Source: Hymenolepis diminuta
Lineage: Eukaryota; Platyhelminthes; Cestoda; Cyclophyllidea; Hymenolepididae
Assembly (NCBI GenBank): GCA_900708905.1
Contig: CAADRB010000074.1
Location: 360,236 to 424,235 of the forward strand
Direction: 5' to 3'
Length of the DNA stretch: 64,000 nucleotides
Below are positions 45,395 to 60,300 of the stretch, one piece after another. The position numbers were made by a program, and so were the translations under genes. The notes under the pieces were generated by a model that saw nothing but the letters and a program-made list of their open reading frames with translations, was not told the DNA's origin and searched no databases. Position 1 is the first letter of the stretch. Every line of letters begins with the position of its first letter.

Positions 45395-48300
45395 GTTCGT
45401 TACTTGCTTTTCTCTTGTGAAATGTATTATTCTTTGGTTAAACATTATCGTTTTGCTCAATATCGTGTAAATTTTATTCTTGAAGTTATAATTTAATTTA
45501 CTGTTATATTCCCAATTCATGGCTTGTTTCACACTTGATAAGTCTTAAGGTATCTTATTACAAATTTTCAAAAATTACGTTTTTCCAACTTTTTGTTCCG
45601 CTTTTCGTCCATAATATGTGTCTCAAAAATGCTGGTCACTGATTTGCATTCATTCCATTTATTGATGTCGAGTTCTGTTATTAATAATCATTTTTTTCCT
45701 TTTGCAGCATCATCAAATCTTTTGTGCTGATAGCTGACTTAATTCAGTTTTGCTCGGAAAATATTATTTACGATTTAGGGAGGATTCCATGTCTTTTACG
45801 TATAACTCTTCTTTATAATGCCATAGATTTCATTTTTTTACTTGTTCGACGGGTTTTATCGAGGATGGTTCTAGTAAAATGGTCTCTGATCTTTTAATGC
45901 GTTCATTAATATGTTTCACATTTAGATTTCTCTTGATAAAGAATCGAACTATTTTTCCTGTTGTTCCTTAAGTGGGTTGGTCTTTGTATCACGATTTTCT
46001 GCAGAATTATCTCTCGCGTTCTATTAAATGTATTTAATGTTGCCATTAGATTTCGATCCTCGGAAGCTGTAATAAAGATGTTCATCTTAATGATCTACTT
46101 AAGGTTCCTCTTTGTACCTATTGGCAAGATCTCACCATATGTCTGGTTTGCAATATCTATTTACCTAAAATGGGAGTTCAAGGATTCCGCATTCCTGTAC
46201 CGTGTGTGCATGTGTGCAGGATTCAAAGTGCAAACGTTTGTCAGTCGCCGCGTCACACCTTGGCAACTTAACTACCGGCTTTGTCTCTCACAGTGAAGTC
46301 CCCTCTCTGTTTTGAACTTCTCACGAGTGTATATATTTCAATGAGGAATAAATACACGACTTATTTGGAAAGGGTAGAAAGTAAATCGAATTCTCTCACT
46401 ATCTCTTGTTTGAACTATTTGTCGCAGAGGAAGGGTTATTCCATAATTATCAAGATCAAATCTTAATTTTGACTAAATATACTGCGTTTCGATCAATTTA
46501 GAGCCGAAGTTAATCTTATTTGTTCTATTTCAACATCTAACCATCGCTTGTTTAGTCGGGTTTTCAATTTCGCCGATTTGTACAGTGTTCAAGAAACGTT
46601 ATATCGTTTAGCTGCCGGTTTTGTTTTTCGTTATTTCTTTAAGAATTTCAAACCATTCGATGGATTATTCTACAGTAACTGTTAGTGTGTGTTTGCCTCT
46701 GATCGATTTACATTCCAACTTTTTTCCATTTCACCACAACATGTGAATATCTTTTTTGAAATCATTTAGTTTCACATTTTTATATTTTAATACTTACATG
46801 ATATCGTCTGATTGCGATTTTAGTAAATTTTACGGTTCAGATATGGCCTTGACTTCAGGACGTCCTCATCTGTACTTCCACGTAATTCCGACCTAAGGAC
46901 TTATCTTTGGAATCCAATTGATCTTATGTTGAGATTTCGATCATGTACTTTCTTGACTCTGTTGATTTGGAGAATAAGAATAGCTAAACATAGGACCGAT
47001 AATGTTACGATCGATTTTCTTTCGATATAGTTTGAACCTGGTAATTGATGGCCATAAATGTTTTCTCTGATAGTTTAAAATAACATCGTTTTTCAAGATA
47101 AATGGTCTAGCGACTTAATCAAGTTTAATTAGTTCAATTAAAAGTTTTAATCAATCAGATTGTCTTATCTTGTATGAAAATCCTTTTCCTGTTGTTTGAT
47201 CATTTTCTGACATTGCATGCCATTGTTTTCTACAAGGTATAAATCTCGAAGCTTCTAATTTTGGCTTTTTGTAGAACTCAATTAATTTTGTTAAATCATT
47301 TCTTTAAAACCCGTGTTGGAATATATTATTTAACTGACTATGTTTGGATTCTCAGATTTTCGAGTTTATTGTATTTAATAGTAGCTTTTGTATCGGATGA
47401 AAGATCTTGCCTATAAAAGCACATCATTTCCTTGTCGTCTTCCACCTGTCTGATTGTTTATTTCATTTTCATTTTACCATTTACCGTTCCTCAAATTTGA
47501 AGAGTGAATAGGTGAATTAATTCGATGTTATTTAGAATAAATTATATGGGAATTGTGGTTTGTTGATGGAGATAATTTCTGGTTTTTTATGTAATGAGAT
47601 AGTCTATATTCACCACCTACTACTATACTTAATGCCTATCTAACTGCTTGGTTTTGTTTACATTCAATTCCGATTTTATTAAATAACACGAGCCTGTCAT
47701 TTAATAAATTTATTTGATCAGTGTCAATGTTTCGTGTTAATTTTACAAGTGATGTTTAAACTGTTTGATCTTTTATCGAATTCCTCAAATCGTATGTTTA
47801 AAAATAACCCATACGGTCAAACTACGCGCCTCCTTTTCCTTTCTACTCTTAGACTATGACTTTCATGTCTTAGGGCTGAGTTGTTGCAAGGCTTTACTTA
47901 ATGCCAAGCTTCTTTTTGAATCTCATTAATGCTTATTGTACACTGAATGTCAATCGGTACTTAACTTACTAGTCAGAATTGACGCACGCCTTTTATAGCT
48001 CCTAGCTTCACGAGCTTGACTGGTACTGATACAGTTTGATCAGTTTTCTGGTTACTGCATTTTAGAATGATTGCTAATGCTGTCAGGGCAGCTATAAAAA
48101 GGATTCTTTTGACAAATTTCGTAATTTCAATTTCTGAATATATCAAGCGTGATGTTTTCTTATTATCGGGGTTTATATTAAGCACAATATTTATATCCAC
48201 GGTGTCCCGAGATGCCAAAGATTTGCGTACGAGCCTGGTATTGGTCCCATGGTAGTTTTGTGAACAGACATCTAACGATTTTGGATTCATGGAATTTAAG

Positions 48301-51300
48301 CATCGTTTAGGTCATTAGTACATATTTAGAATCCAGACAAAGCACGTACGAATTCTTTAATGGTTTCGCCGATCCCTGATCGCTCGACAAATCCGTGGTG
48401 TATAATCGTTAAAGGTGCTTGCTTAGGCGATATTTTATAATTTACCCACGATATGGATGTTTTTAATGATATTTGCTTATATTCCACGATGTGATCTTTT
48501 GTCAAATAACATTATTTAGAGGTTCCATGATACAGATATTCACTAATTCGACTTTTTGGAAATTTAATCCTAAATCTCAAATGTTATTTGATTAGTTTAG
48601 AAAGATCGGTTGTGCACTCGAGTTATCGTATTATTAGTTGGCATACTGTTCTCTGATCTATGGGATTGTTAATAAATAAATAAATAAATAAATTTATTTA
48701 ATAGCGCTATTGGAATTTGTTACCCCAAGATAACTCCCAACACCAAATGCGTAGTTTACTTTTGACCCGCATTGAATGTTGCGAAACTGTTTCATCGAAA
48801 AGACAAACACAGAAGGGTTTTATGGGGTTTTGCGTGTTTTGATTGAACTAAATTAGGTGTAGATGAAAAGAGATTGATTCATAACTTCGGTCAAACTTTA
48901 ACTCTCGACACTGTCTTGAGGGGTAAATGTTTTTAGGTAAAGGTTCCGTCCCAGTTTGCGATCTGATATGCGCGTTAAAGGGATCATCATCGATTCCTAT
49001 AAACGGAATTCAAAAATATTTTCTCATTAACCTTACCAAGATCACCTAGAAAGGGACTAATGAAGTAGAATTTTGGCAGAGGGAGAGTATTTTAGTTCCA
49101 ATTAAACGAGAGGCATGCATACTTTCTAGTGTGATTGCCCATCCACATCACCGGGTATGCATTAATGAACACCAATCTCCCGGCTTCTTCCTTGGCAGAC
49201 GCGTACATTAACCACTGTGCTACTGCAATTTCTCTTACCGATAGATAGGTAATACTTTTCCTACCTCTTATTTTACAGGATTTCTACTACATTGAGGACG
49301 GCAAGGACGTGGGGAATTCTGTTCGTGAAAAGGCACGCAGCCTAAACGCTCTGTTGAGAGATGAGGAGAGGCTACAAGAGGAACGTGCAAAGGCTCTCTT
49401 GGCACGGGAGAGACTCATGCATGGTGGAGCTCTCGGTGCTTCGGGTCCCTCTGCCTACTCACCACCTTCTATGTCCGGATTTGGTCGGTCTGCTTCCTCT
49501 TATGGAGATGAGAGAAGGCCATCTTCTCAGCCTTCTTTCTCCGGTGCTGGTAAGTCTTGCAAATTGCCCAAATTTGAAGCTCATTCATATTTTTGCAATT
49601 AGAGCTCTGCAGCATTAGTTCACCAATTGAATCAAGTAGGATATCTATATAATGAACTTTTAATGTTTCATATAACCTACTTTGAGAAGCCCTTGAGGCA
49701 AATTCCTTCAAGACCAAGGTAGAGGGTAAGGAAATTTCGTTTGTATGATTTTTCATTGCCAGTGGTAATTCTGTGTAAGTTACTGGCTCTGGCCGCTTAT
49801 TTACTGCCATAGTGATGTCTAGGATCGGTTAGAGATATTCAGGGTTTGATGGTGTTTCGGAGGTAATCTTGGGATTCATACTGGAATGGAATTCAGATCT
49901 GAAGTGCCTCTTCTTCGAAATTAACACGTTTAAAGTTGTTAAATTTAGCCTTTCTCTTAGTAAATTACCCTTCCGACCTGATCAATCGGGCCATGGCAAC
50001 CTGTCGAGTAAAAGTTTGCTTTTTTCAGTTTGTTATTTTTCATTAATTTCTGCTACATTCATTTTGCCACCTTTCAGCGACGAACAAAATTTATTGCCAC
50101 TTATTCTCTTTCCATTGAAGAGTTCCAACCTGCCTTTTGAACTGATCTTAAATGATATTTTATTGTCGACGCATTAATTTCTAATCTTGTGATAGTTACG
50201 ACTTAATGAACTGCGAACTTATTCACTTTTGATCAGTAATTTCTAAAGAAATCAACGTCATTCATAAAGGTCATTTTCGTTTGTTTTCTTCAACTTCAGC
50301 CGAGATTGAGTTTAAGTTGTAAAATTATAATATAGTACTATAACGTTTAATCAAATTATTTATTTTGCCAAGTAATTCTTGGTAGTCCTTGAATTTTGGA
50401 TCCTTTTTTTGACTCTTCATTTTTTAATAAAGAAGTTCTTATTTGTCTTCTTCATGTTCTGATTTTAACAAAATGAACCAATCAGAAATATTAAACAAAT
50501 GTCATGAATATTTTCGTTTTGTTTTCATTACTTCACTCTATCGGCGCCGCAATTAGGTCCAATTTTATGTGATAACGGTAACTGATTGAGTAGCGAGCTA
50601 ATTCCTCTAGAAACGCTTTCTAGAAGCTTGCGCCAGTCACGTCCCTTGAGACTTGTGTATCAGGATTTCTATTGCGTCGCGCCGTGAGTTTTTGTTTGTA
50701 TATATTTAAATACGCTGGATCAGAAACGCGAAAAATCTGCTAAGATTAGGAAATGTGATTTCAGCATTTTTTTACTTCTATCTTTTCACTTTTTAAATGA
50801 AAATATTCGTTATTTTTGGACGTCTTCTCACAATATCTTTAATTTCTCCTAAAATATAACTTACGTCTTCTTTCTTACTCTCTTGGTCTAGTGATCTTAT
50901 TGGGCACTTGGGAATATCAGTTACTGCCATAACTACGATCCGAAAATGTAGTCCATGTAATTCAGTGATCGGATTGGCTAAGATCTACTTTATTGTGGTA
51001 TTATTATTCATGGTTTTGCCAAAAATTTTAGTTCAAATCTCCATTTTCTCTTATGTCTCTGAATACACCACATGGTCGATGGCATAGAATGCATGCTTTT
51101 AATACGGGCTCTAGCATCACATGCGCAGGGTCGCTAAACTATTTCCTGTGGGAAAATTTGCACCACTTACTACATGAATTAGGCTATTTGCTCCACATCA
51201 TTATTTGTGTTCTTTGCTTTTCATTATTGTGTATTAGAAAACACTTTCCAAGTTGGTGTTGCGACAGTGATTCGCGTCTGGCTCCGGTTAAGAATTTGCT

Positions 51301-54300
51301 CTCATACGAATTTCCACCACTAGTGGAATAATAATGATGATATGTTAGAAACTTGATTGGTGATTGGAAAAGATTGAATGCGCTTCCAGTCATTTATAAC
51401 AGATAACTATAAGGGAGAACTACGTTTAATTAAATGGCCATTAGAGGGGAAGATTTGATTAACTGCCGCATTTTATCACTATATTTGTAAAACTAGAAGT
51501 CTCGAGACGATGGCATTAAATTTATCCTTTAAAAAGAATCAGTTTCCTTCAGTTTACCCTAGGGTACTTTAATTAATAATGAGTTGAGTGATTTCGATAA
51601 GTGAAATAAACTGAATGTGTGTTACTACCTCTTTTTCTTACGTTACCTCCTAATTTTGGTTAACGAATCTAACTACCCTTGTTTAAACCTGCTTGTCATT
51701 TTCACATGCTTAAGAGGACGTTATAGATCAAACGCCTCCAGAATGCGTTGAAAACTTAATTCGGCGAATGCGATTAATGTCGCTTCTACGCATTACCTTA
51801 AGTGATGTTTTTATGTGCCTAATTACTAGTTGTGCGTCTCGAAATGGCCATTCATTCATTAAGTGCTTAATTATTAATCACTTGATCGATTTCTACTCGC
51901 ATGAATTCCACCTTTGAATTTCTTTTGGGTATTTTAATCCATTCCTTTGAAGTGCAATTCAGATGTATTTTAGCCGCCAACTATTCTGCCTATCTTCACT
52001 AGAAGAACAGAATAGAGAAAAAGGACAAATCAGAGAAGAATAAGTAGTTTATTTGTACAATGACGTTGATGGGTTGCGAAATCTGTCAACTCCCTCATCG
52101 TACATCAATAGACCCCCTATCACAACTCGAGTTCCACTCGGTCATTATTGACGGCTTTGCTCCTAACCCTTCCTTATTCATTCCACAACGTTTGTCCAAC
52201 TCAAATCTTAAGCTTCAAATTTTTGGGAAGCTTTGTGTCCTGCTAGCCTTTAAGAAGATTGGACCTTTATTTTAATGGTGAGCGCGCCATATCAGTTCAC
52301 TAGAACAGTTCGGAGATAACTCGAATGGTGCCTTAATTTATTGATCGAATTATTAAGAATACATACAACTGTTAATCTTATGTGATCCTTAATGGTTGTG
52401 CTAAGATTAGTTGGTGAACACACGTGGATCTCCGACTGGGACTGTTCTATCTATTCTAGCCATGATCTTTTTGTTCCTCTCTGGTCTTGGCAAAGGAGTA
52501 TTAAGGTAGAGTTAAATCAGTTCATTTTCTTAATGCAAAATATTATTTTGTACCTATAGTGTGTTCTGCAGTGCAAAAGAGTGGTAGGGATGCTAATATT
52601 ATTAACAGAGTAGGAGTCAAGGCGAAGAACTCTACATTGAAGCCAATCATTTTCAATTACTAAGTATCACATTATTATTATCCACCGTAATATGAAAACA
52701 ATTTTACATTTTGAATTTGAACTAATCGTATAATAACGTGAAGTATCATGTGGTGAAAAATTTATACAACCATTTAGGATGATTAAGTTGTAAATTGACA
52801 GAGACACGCCTGCAGGGTCATTAGTTCGATAAGGGTAACAGTCACGGCAATTGAAGGCTCACAGACATCCTTTAATCAACAGAACAATTGCAGAATTGAG
52901 GTAAGGACACTGTAGTGTTACATTTGTGAATAATGTGATTAATTACGTGCCCTGTTGTGTAAAATTTTTCAAAATATTTAACATAAAACCTGCAATTTAA
53001 GGGAGTGTCGGAATTTTTTCCATTTTCTGTCCAGTTTGATTTTAAATATTCCATTGCATGGACTTATTTTTGTATTAATATCTGGAATAAGATATGAAAC
53101 AATTTAGAGTTCTTAGTCCTCGTTCACCGTTAACTCGGCGTCATTAAGAGCGAATGATTATCCTTCTAATCTGATTAAAAAATAAATATTAAATGAATAT
53201 TATAACTGAATGAAAAGGAATCAATATCTGCGCTGTAAAGCTCAACGCATGATAAGATCATATTAGAGTACTCTACTTCGTTTTCCATTTCCATTGGCTT
53301 TAGAATGTATTGCTTTTAATTTTCAATAGTCTGAATGTAAAATAGATTTTCAACTTAATTTACATATAAGATACTGGTGTAGCTCTTACACTTTATTGAC
53401 ATTCAATCTGAATTTTGCTTTCCCTTTGATTGGTTCTAAACTCTGTCACACGAATTCTATCTTTATTCGCTTGTTCTTTTAAATATATTCGAAAATGTAA
53501 CTTTTCTATTTTTGATCAAGTCATTTAATCGTTCACCACAATTTCATATTTCGTAATCCAGCTATTAATATAAGAATACTTGGCTTTCGGTCTTTTTATT
53601 AACGAGTTTAATGAAAGATTATTTCATGGAAATGTAGGCAGGTTTCATCAAATCGCCAGTATAATAAAAGAACTAAGTACGATATTAGTGATAGTTTCAC
53701 TTACGAAGGGACTGTAAGATGATGAATTCCGTTCATCTTTCCAAAGACTAAGTGAATAGACAATAGCTTGTCGTGGTGACGTACATGCTAATACAGCATG
53801 GGGAAATAAGAGAGGAAGAAAGTGGAACTTACCATATGCTCAGGGAACATAAAAGTGGGGTAGGAAAAAAACTGGGTCATTTTGGTCATTTGCATATACG
53901 ATCTAATGTTGATCGGAATTACTGTGTGTAAACAAAATTATTTTAGTTGGAGCTAAATGGCGGCGTCCACTCCGAAGTGCAAATTCACATTTCGATGTTC
54001 CATTAATGAATTGAGTTCTAGAATCAATCTGAATTGCCATTTTCATCGCATTAAACTTTGACAGCATGCATTAACAGTGCCACTATTTCATTCAAGATTT
54101 TAACTTCACATTTTTCAATTGGAAATGCAAAAGGAAACAAATTTAATTGTCATTCTTTTAGAAATTCATTTCTTGACAATGCAGGGGTCAAATTTTTTAT
54201 CCTGACAAATTGTGAATTGTATGGAAGTTTCCTGAAATTTCAGTCCTATTAAGAAATATCCTTATTAATATAGAGTGTTGGTGATGCAAGAATCAACGTG

Positions 54301-57300
54301 CTCATGTGCGAAGTCAGAAGTTATGAGTTCGATGTCTATTTTCGCACATCCAGTGAGCAGAATGGCTAACTCCACTGGTTAAGTCTGGCGTATAGATGAT
54401 GTGGCAGAACTCGATTTTTCATCAGAGGGGCTCTAGTATACTACTCCTTTGCCCAAGATAAGTGGTAGTGTAGTGCTAAGCATGGTTCATTTCTGTAATC
54501 AGAGGAAGGTGAATGAAGGTAAAGAATACATGCATACTTTCTCATCATAACTCGCAGGAGTTGATATGGACGAAGGACCTTACTACTTCTGCTGCCACTG
54601 TTAATTATAGACTGCAGTTTCTTGTTCCCTAACATTGGCAGCTATTATTATCTTGTCTTTTTATTTTACTACCTCCCTTCATTAAGTTTATAGCTTTTTG
54701 TTTTAGAAAGCGTCGATTTTATGGTGTTTGTAGCGGTGTAAACCCAAACATTTTGTAAAATGACTAGTTTGAAACCCAGAAACGACCCTCTGTCCGAAGT
54801 TTTATAGTACATCTAAAATCCACAATTCTGATAGTTTGTCAATAGTTAAGAAGTTATTCCGTGCAGAAGGCAGAATTACTAGAATATAAGTAAACGTTTG
54901 AAGTTATCAATGAGACTGGCTTGGGATGTTGCCCATTGTTTTCTATGCACTTCCCCAGCCGGCCTACTAGTCTAGGTTAAAGTGTGAAAAAAGCTTTCCC
55001 TAAAAGGATATTGAATACCCTATGATTTTGTGTGTCATTCTTGCACAGTAAGCTAACTGACAAAAGGAAATCTGTTTAATAGATAGTCTGCTTTAATAAT
55101 TTGATGTATTAAGAAAGGGCATTATGTAATATCTGACGGATGATTGATTTCACGTCAGGTTGAAGATTGGTTCTTGACAGGTAGGTCTAGACTTTAAGTG
55201 AAATCACAGTTTTATACACGTTTTTCTTGCAATCGGTCATATCTATAACACCTATCGGATAATACGTGAAGATATTTAGCGATTTTCACAATTAAAAAAC
55301 TATTACTGACATAATAATAACAGTGGTGTGATTGTTGATCATTCAGCAACTAAACTCGACGGTCCATTTTCCGCATTTAGTTCCCAGGTACATTTAATGA
55401 TGTGTATTATGTAGCATGCTGAAAACTGATTAGGAAATTATCACTGTGCCACCCTTTCGTTCGGCGCATGTCCAGTGAGCAGAGGGGTCAGCTGCACTGG
55501 TCAGGTCAGGCTTATATAGAGTGGCAGAATTTGAGTCTCACCAGAGAGTCCCCATGGTGCCACTTTCTGCCTAAGGTGGGTACTGGTAAATGCTTTTCTA
55601 AATGGACATGGGAATAATAATTATCGAAAGCAACCCGATAGGTCCCAATCTCCGAGTTGCAGTATTTCTTCTATCTATTTATGCTTTGTAAGTTTCTCAT
55701 TCTTTTTTCATTCTAGGTGGAATTTCAAGTGACTTGGATTCCGCTCAGCCACAGTCTTATACAGAGGAACAGTTGCAACTCCAGTTGGCTCTAGCTATCA
55801 GCAAGGAGGAACATGAACGCGAACTTCAGAAACGCCATGAAGAGGAGGCCAAAGAGGCCCTTAAACTTCAAATGGTTCTTGAGCAGAGTAAACGTGAGGA
55901 ACAGGTACATTATCGTTTTATTCTTGCTTTATTCATTTACCATGTTTTAATCTCGTTAGTAAAAATAGACTGATGCCCTATTGATTTCTTTAATGCTACA
56001 TCTTATTCGGTCGCTTTTTAAACTAATTTATCTACTGCTTTATCAGCTCACGAAACCAGTTCGACTAGTGCCTTCATTATACCATTTGTATTGTCTATTA
56101 TGATCCAATAAATTCAGGTTCACACAAAAATCCATTAATTGTATTTGATTAAAAGACATGTGCTACTTCATAGCACATAGACCTCTAACTGCATTGGTGT
56201 ATACTTCTTTCTTCAAATATGGGGTACTTTATCACCTATCTTTCACTATCAATATGAATTTGGGGAAGTGTTTTTCTGAATAAATGGTTATGAATGATAA
56301 GTGATATTAAAACGCATATTAATGAAACGGTATTGCTTATCTTGGTATCACATTCAGCCCTTTGCAGGGGAGATAAATACTCAGCCAATTGATTGCAGAC
56401 TTGCCTTGATCTTTGCCATTTTATTTGACTCCCAAAGAGTAGCAGCAGTTTTTATTTAGCATGAAACATCACACACCCTAGAAACGGGTCATGATGATCA
56501 CCTGTCAAACGTTAATCTTGTCAAAGATTCAATTACTTATTTTAAAATATCTCGTTTCTTTTATTGCCTCTCACAGGTATTGTGGTTAAAACTCATGCAG
56601 AAATTATACTCTGGCAATCTCCTAGAGATCTTCTATCATGAGAGTGTATAATGGCATTCTCATCTCAATGTCGATTTATTCCTCTTTCATACCAAAAGCG
56701 CATTGTTTGTAGACAGCCATTTATCATTTATAGCGTCGTTCAGTTCTCTCATAGTGGCTCAATTAGCTATCATCTCATGATGGTCTCATCTCACTTATTT
56801 ATAAGCCTTGTCGATGGTATGCAATTCTTCACCACTGTGGCATTAGTACACTTTGTGCGTATAGTTTTTCCTCCATATATAACATACGAAACAGTGTCTC
56901 ATCACATGCATTCGAATAAATACCACAGCCAGCCAATTTCCGTTTATATATATGTAGTTTTTTTGAGCTGGGCTATATTTCTTATTAAGAAATGTCCCCA
57001 TTTGTCCTTCATCCACTCACATAATTTTATTAATATCCTTTTGTTTCCTGCTTAAATATGGGGCTTTAGTTGTTCTTATTTCTTTATAATCATTTCTGAC
57101 ACATTTTTTCATATTCAATAGAAGATTTCTATTCTTTATAATCGACTGTGTATATAGGCAGAATATCGTAAGGCAGACTGCGCTTCACATCTTGTTACAG
57201 CTTGAATTGTCTATGCGAGTTGTGTTGCTATTTCAAGAAAAGACTCTACTTTTTACAGGTTTTTAATGAGGTCTTTGTTCTTCGAAATTGTCTGTATGAC

Positions 57301-60300
57301 TGATGGGTCACACCCAAGCTGACACTGTGCAGTGTTTTTGATTACACCAGAAGAGACTTTCATAGAGAAAAGAACCTAAAATAGAACCATGTCATTCCAT
57401 TGTCACTTATATATGATCTAAGCTGCAGACTGGGGTATATTATGACTACAGTACACCTCAGATCCAGAGGAAGGAGAAAAGTTTAACCCTTAGCATTATG
57501 AAGAAAGTAAAGTGATTTATTTATGACTTAACTATGGTGTATCGATTGGCTAGTAATGTTGCAGTGAAAATATCTCAGTCCCAGATACGAACGTGAGCGT
57601 AAAGTAAGCGAGAAACTCAGTATTTGAGCAACGAATTATGTGATCAAATTTTATGAATTTTGTTCAGGTCATCAAAAATATTCTTTTCTTCCTCTTCAGG
57701 ACCTGAAGTGTGGGCCATATTTGTAGCAACCTCTAAGATATTCTTGAAACTGCCCTCCTGAGAAATCCTTAATCCTTCTCTAGAATTAATACTCCACTAG
57801 CATAGATTACACTGTAGTTGAGTTGGAATATCTGGAAGTTTAGTCGATGATAATCTATTTGAGAGTAATTGTAAAATGTACTTTCAGTTAAGCCGCATAG
57901 CAAGCTGAATTCGAGGTTTGCGTCATCGTTATAGTAATAAGCGATACATTTCAATTCTAACATTATTAGTAACTATTGCATGGTGATCAACTAAATGTAC
58001 TTATTATTAAGGCACCACATCACATCTTAGAATCGGTTCGGTCTTGTGATTTCATTTAAGATTAAATTTCATCCTAATTTCATGATATGTTTATTGGTTG
58101 CCAAAGACAGTCTGCATCGCAATTTTCGGGCCCTTTTACTTATCTTGAATAGAGGAAAGTGATTCAAAACTTCTCTTAGTGAGAAGTTACTATTCAACCT
58201 TCCTTCTGAATGGTGTTTGTGTCTATTAAATAGACATCCATTGATAAATTTCGATTTCAATATAACGTAAAGAACTTATGTTGCAGGTCGATTTCCCATT
58301 ATTGAAATATTTTGGCATTTGCATAGGTATAAAACCTCATGGTGACAGAAAACTATACCAATTTGTTGAATAAAAGTGCGTCTCTATGACGCGTTGTTAC
58401 TAATGCTAAATCCACATGGAGATTAAAATGAGTGTGTTGTTAATCCTTGCCCTGGCAACCTCGATTGATTGACGTTGTTGTAATTGAATTTATGACAGAA
58501 TCCCTCGGTTTTGACTTCCTAGGTTTCATCTTTGGCTGTTGATTATAGAAAGAGTTGGCAGTAATGCGTTGAAGCTATGAAATCCACCAATGCAATAACC
58601 TTAATGGCTTTCTAAACACGTGTATGCTCGAGCTTTCGCATAAACACGCAAGTACATCTATCTCATTAATACACGAGGTAATCACGAATCTTTTCACACG
58701 TGTGAGATATCAATCATTCATCTTAATTGATATGTCTTGTAGGTGATTAATCTGATTCCATCTCTTTGCTTTCAGATTGATGAGTAATTTGACCTGTTTG
58801 ACGGGTTCGATTTTTTTGTGGATATACATAGCGCTCAAGCAATATGTCTGGAGAGTTAGAGTAGATGGAAAGTATTCTTGAGCTGTTCTTACGAGAAACT
58901 CGCTTTCTACTTATTTTTTGACCAGAATTAATCAGTGAGGTTGGCCATCCCCACAGCACTGGATGTACGTCAATAAGCATGAATTTCATTTCACTTTGAT
59001 CACTGCGTACGTGCATAGTTCAAATTTTTGTACAATATTCACGTGTGTATGTTTCAGTATTTCACATTGTCCGTTTTCCTCGCTCACATGCCCTATCTAT
59101 GGGCTTGTTTACCTTGACCAAAGACACCTTAGTGAATCTCTAGCATTTGCTATGCATCCGCATATGCATGCGTAATGCAGCCGTATCGTCGCTGATCGAT
59201 TACATGCACAGGCAAACCTAGTCACTCTCTTCCTTCAGTCAGAGATTGGCTGAACTGGTTTACTTGGCTGTGCGTGTGTAACCGTATTGGTTTACGCACA
59301 ACTTTGTGATGTTCAGGTCAAAGTTTCTGGTCTTCGCCTCTTAGTCTCTTTTCCACTGTACGTCTCTATTAATCCTTCTTAGCACTTTTTATAATATTTT
59401 AGACTACCACGTTTTTAAACTTTCTGTTAAATTCACTCTTTTTAAAGTTTGTTATCGACTAGAATTATAAGAGTCCATACTATGACGAGGGGTATAGAGA
59501 TCCAGAGAACTTATACCACTTCATATGGTGTGTCTGCACCTTTTTGTCGAGACTTATAAATCTCAGGATTTTTACGGTCCTGAGGTTGTATTTCATAATA
59601 AACGTGGTTCCATATTATTCACATTTTCCTATTTGTGTTGACATGTGTCGGTTGTGAAATCAATGGACTATTTTTTCAAGATTCTGATATCCACACAAGT
59701 TATCTTGTTCCTGGCTTACACGAAATGTAATTTATTATGACTAGTCCTCGTATTGGACTCCCTTTAAATGGTAGGCAATTGTTTATTAATTCTTTCGTGT
59801 ATTTTGACAGTTTTGATGAATTGATGAATGAGGAAAAATTTTCTCATATCTTTAATATTGCTGCCAGAGTATTTCAGGACCTTGTGGGAGAAGAAGCTAT
59901 TTCGACCAGAGTTATGATTGCTTTAAATTCTGAACCCAATCACCAGATGGTGTGAGCTTTGTGTGACTTTTGATGAATCAGACCTCACATCTACATGTTC
60001 ACTACACCATCAGTGAACCACAAAAGGTGTGTAAAGAATTAGGAATTTATGTGAATATCGGCTCTTATTTAATAAATCAATTCGAATAAATAAACGATGT
60101 TATTATTATCCCCAGTAATGGGTATCTCACGTTTCAAAATTTACTGTTCGTCCCCTGCATTGTAGCAAATGCTTGTATACTGTGTTTCGTGCTTTTTGCT
60201 CGTTTTTTTTAATTAATTAGGGTCAGTTCTGCCACTTTATTTTCGATTTCTGTCAGTGGTTGAGAGACAAAATGGTATTTGGCAAGTAATATTTTTAATA

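Larger units (their letters stand above)
45395..49278 (+). other. EPN: Epsin intron 1 (3.9 kb)
   Basis: Strongly T-rich on the plus strand. Contains a run of TAAA repeats at 48667-48700 and a minus-strand SINE-like copy ending about 40 nt before exon 2. Open frames at 45961-46296 and 47973-48290 are unrecognised. Confidence 0.75.
49550..55716 (+). other. EPN: Epsin intron 2 (6.2 kb)
   Basis: T-rich intron. Two SINE-like copies in the plus orientation (54276-54472 and 55455-55590), the second about 130 nt before exon 3. No frame longer than about 115 codons and no recognisable protein. Confidence 0.75.

Noticed and set aside
56651..57055. 134-codon frame in epsin intron 3, membrane-protein-like
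   Set aside because: T-rich strand gives Phe/Ile/Ser/Tyr-rich peptides by chance. No family resemblance and no splice sites connect it to anything.
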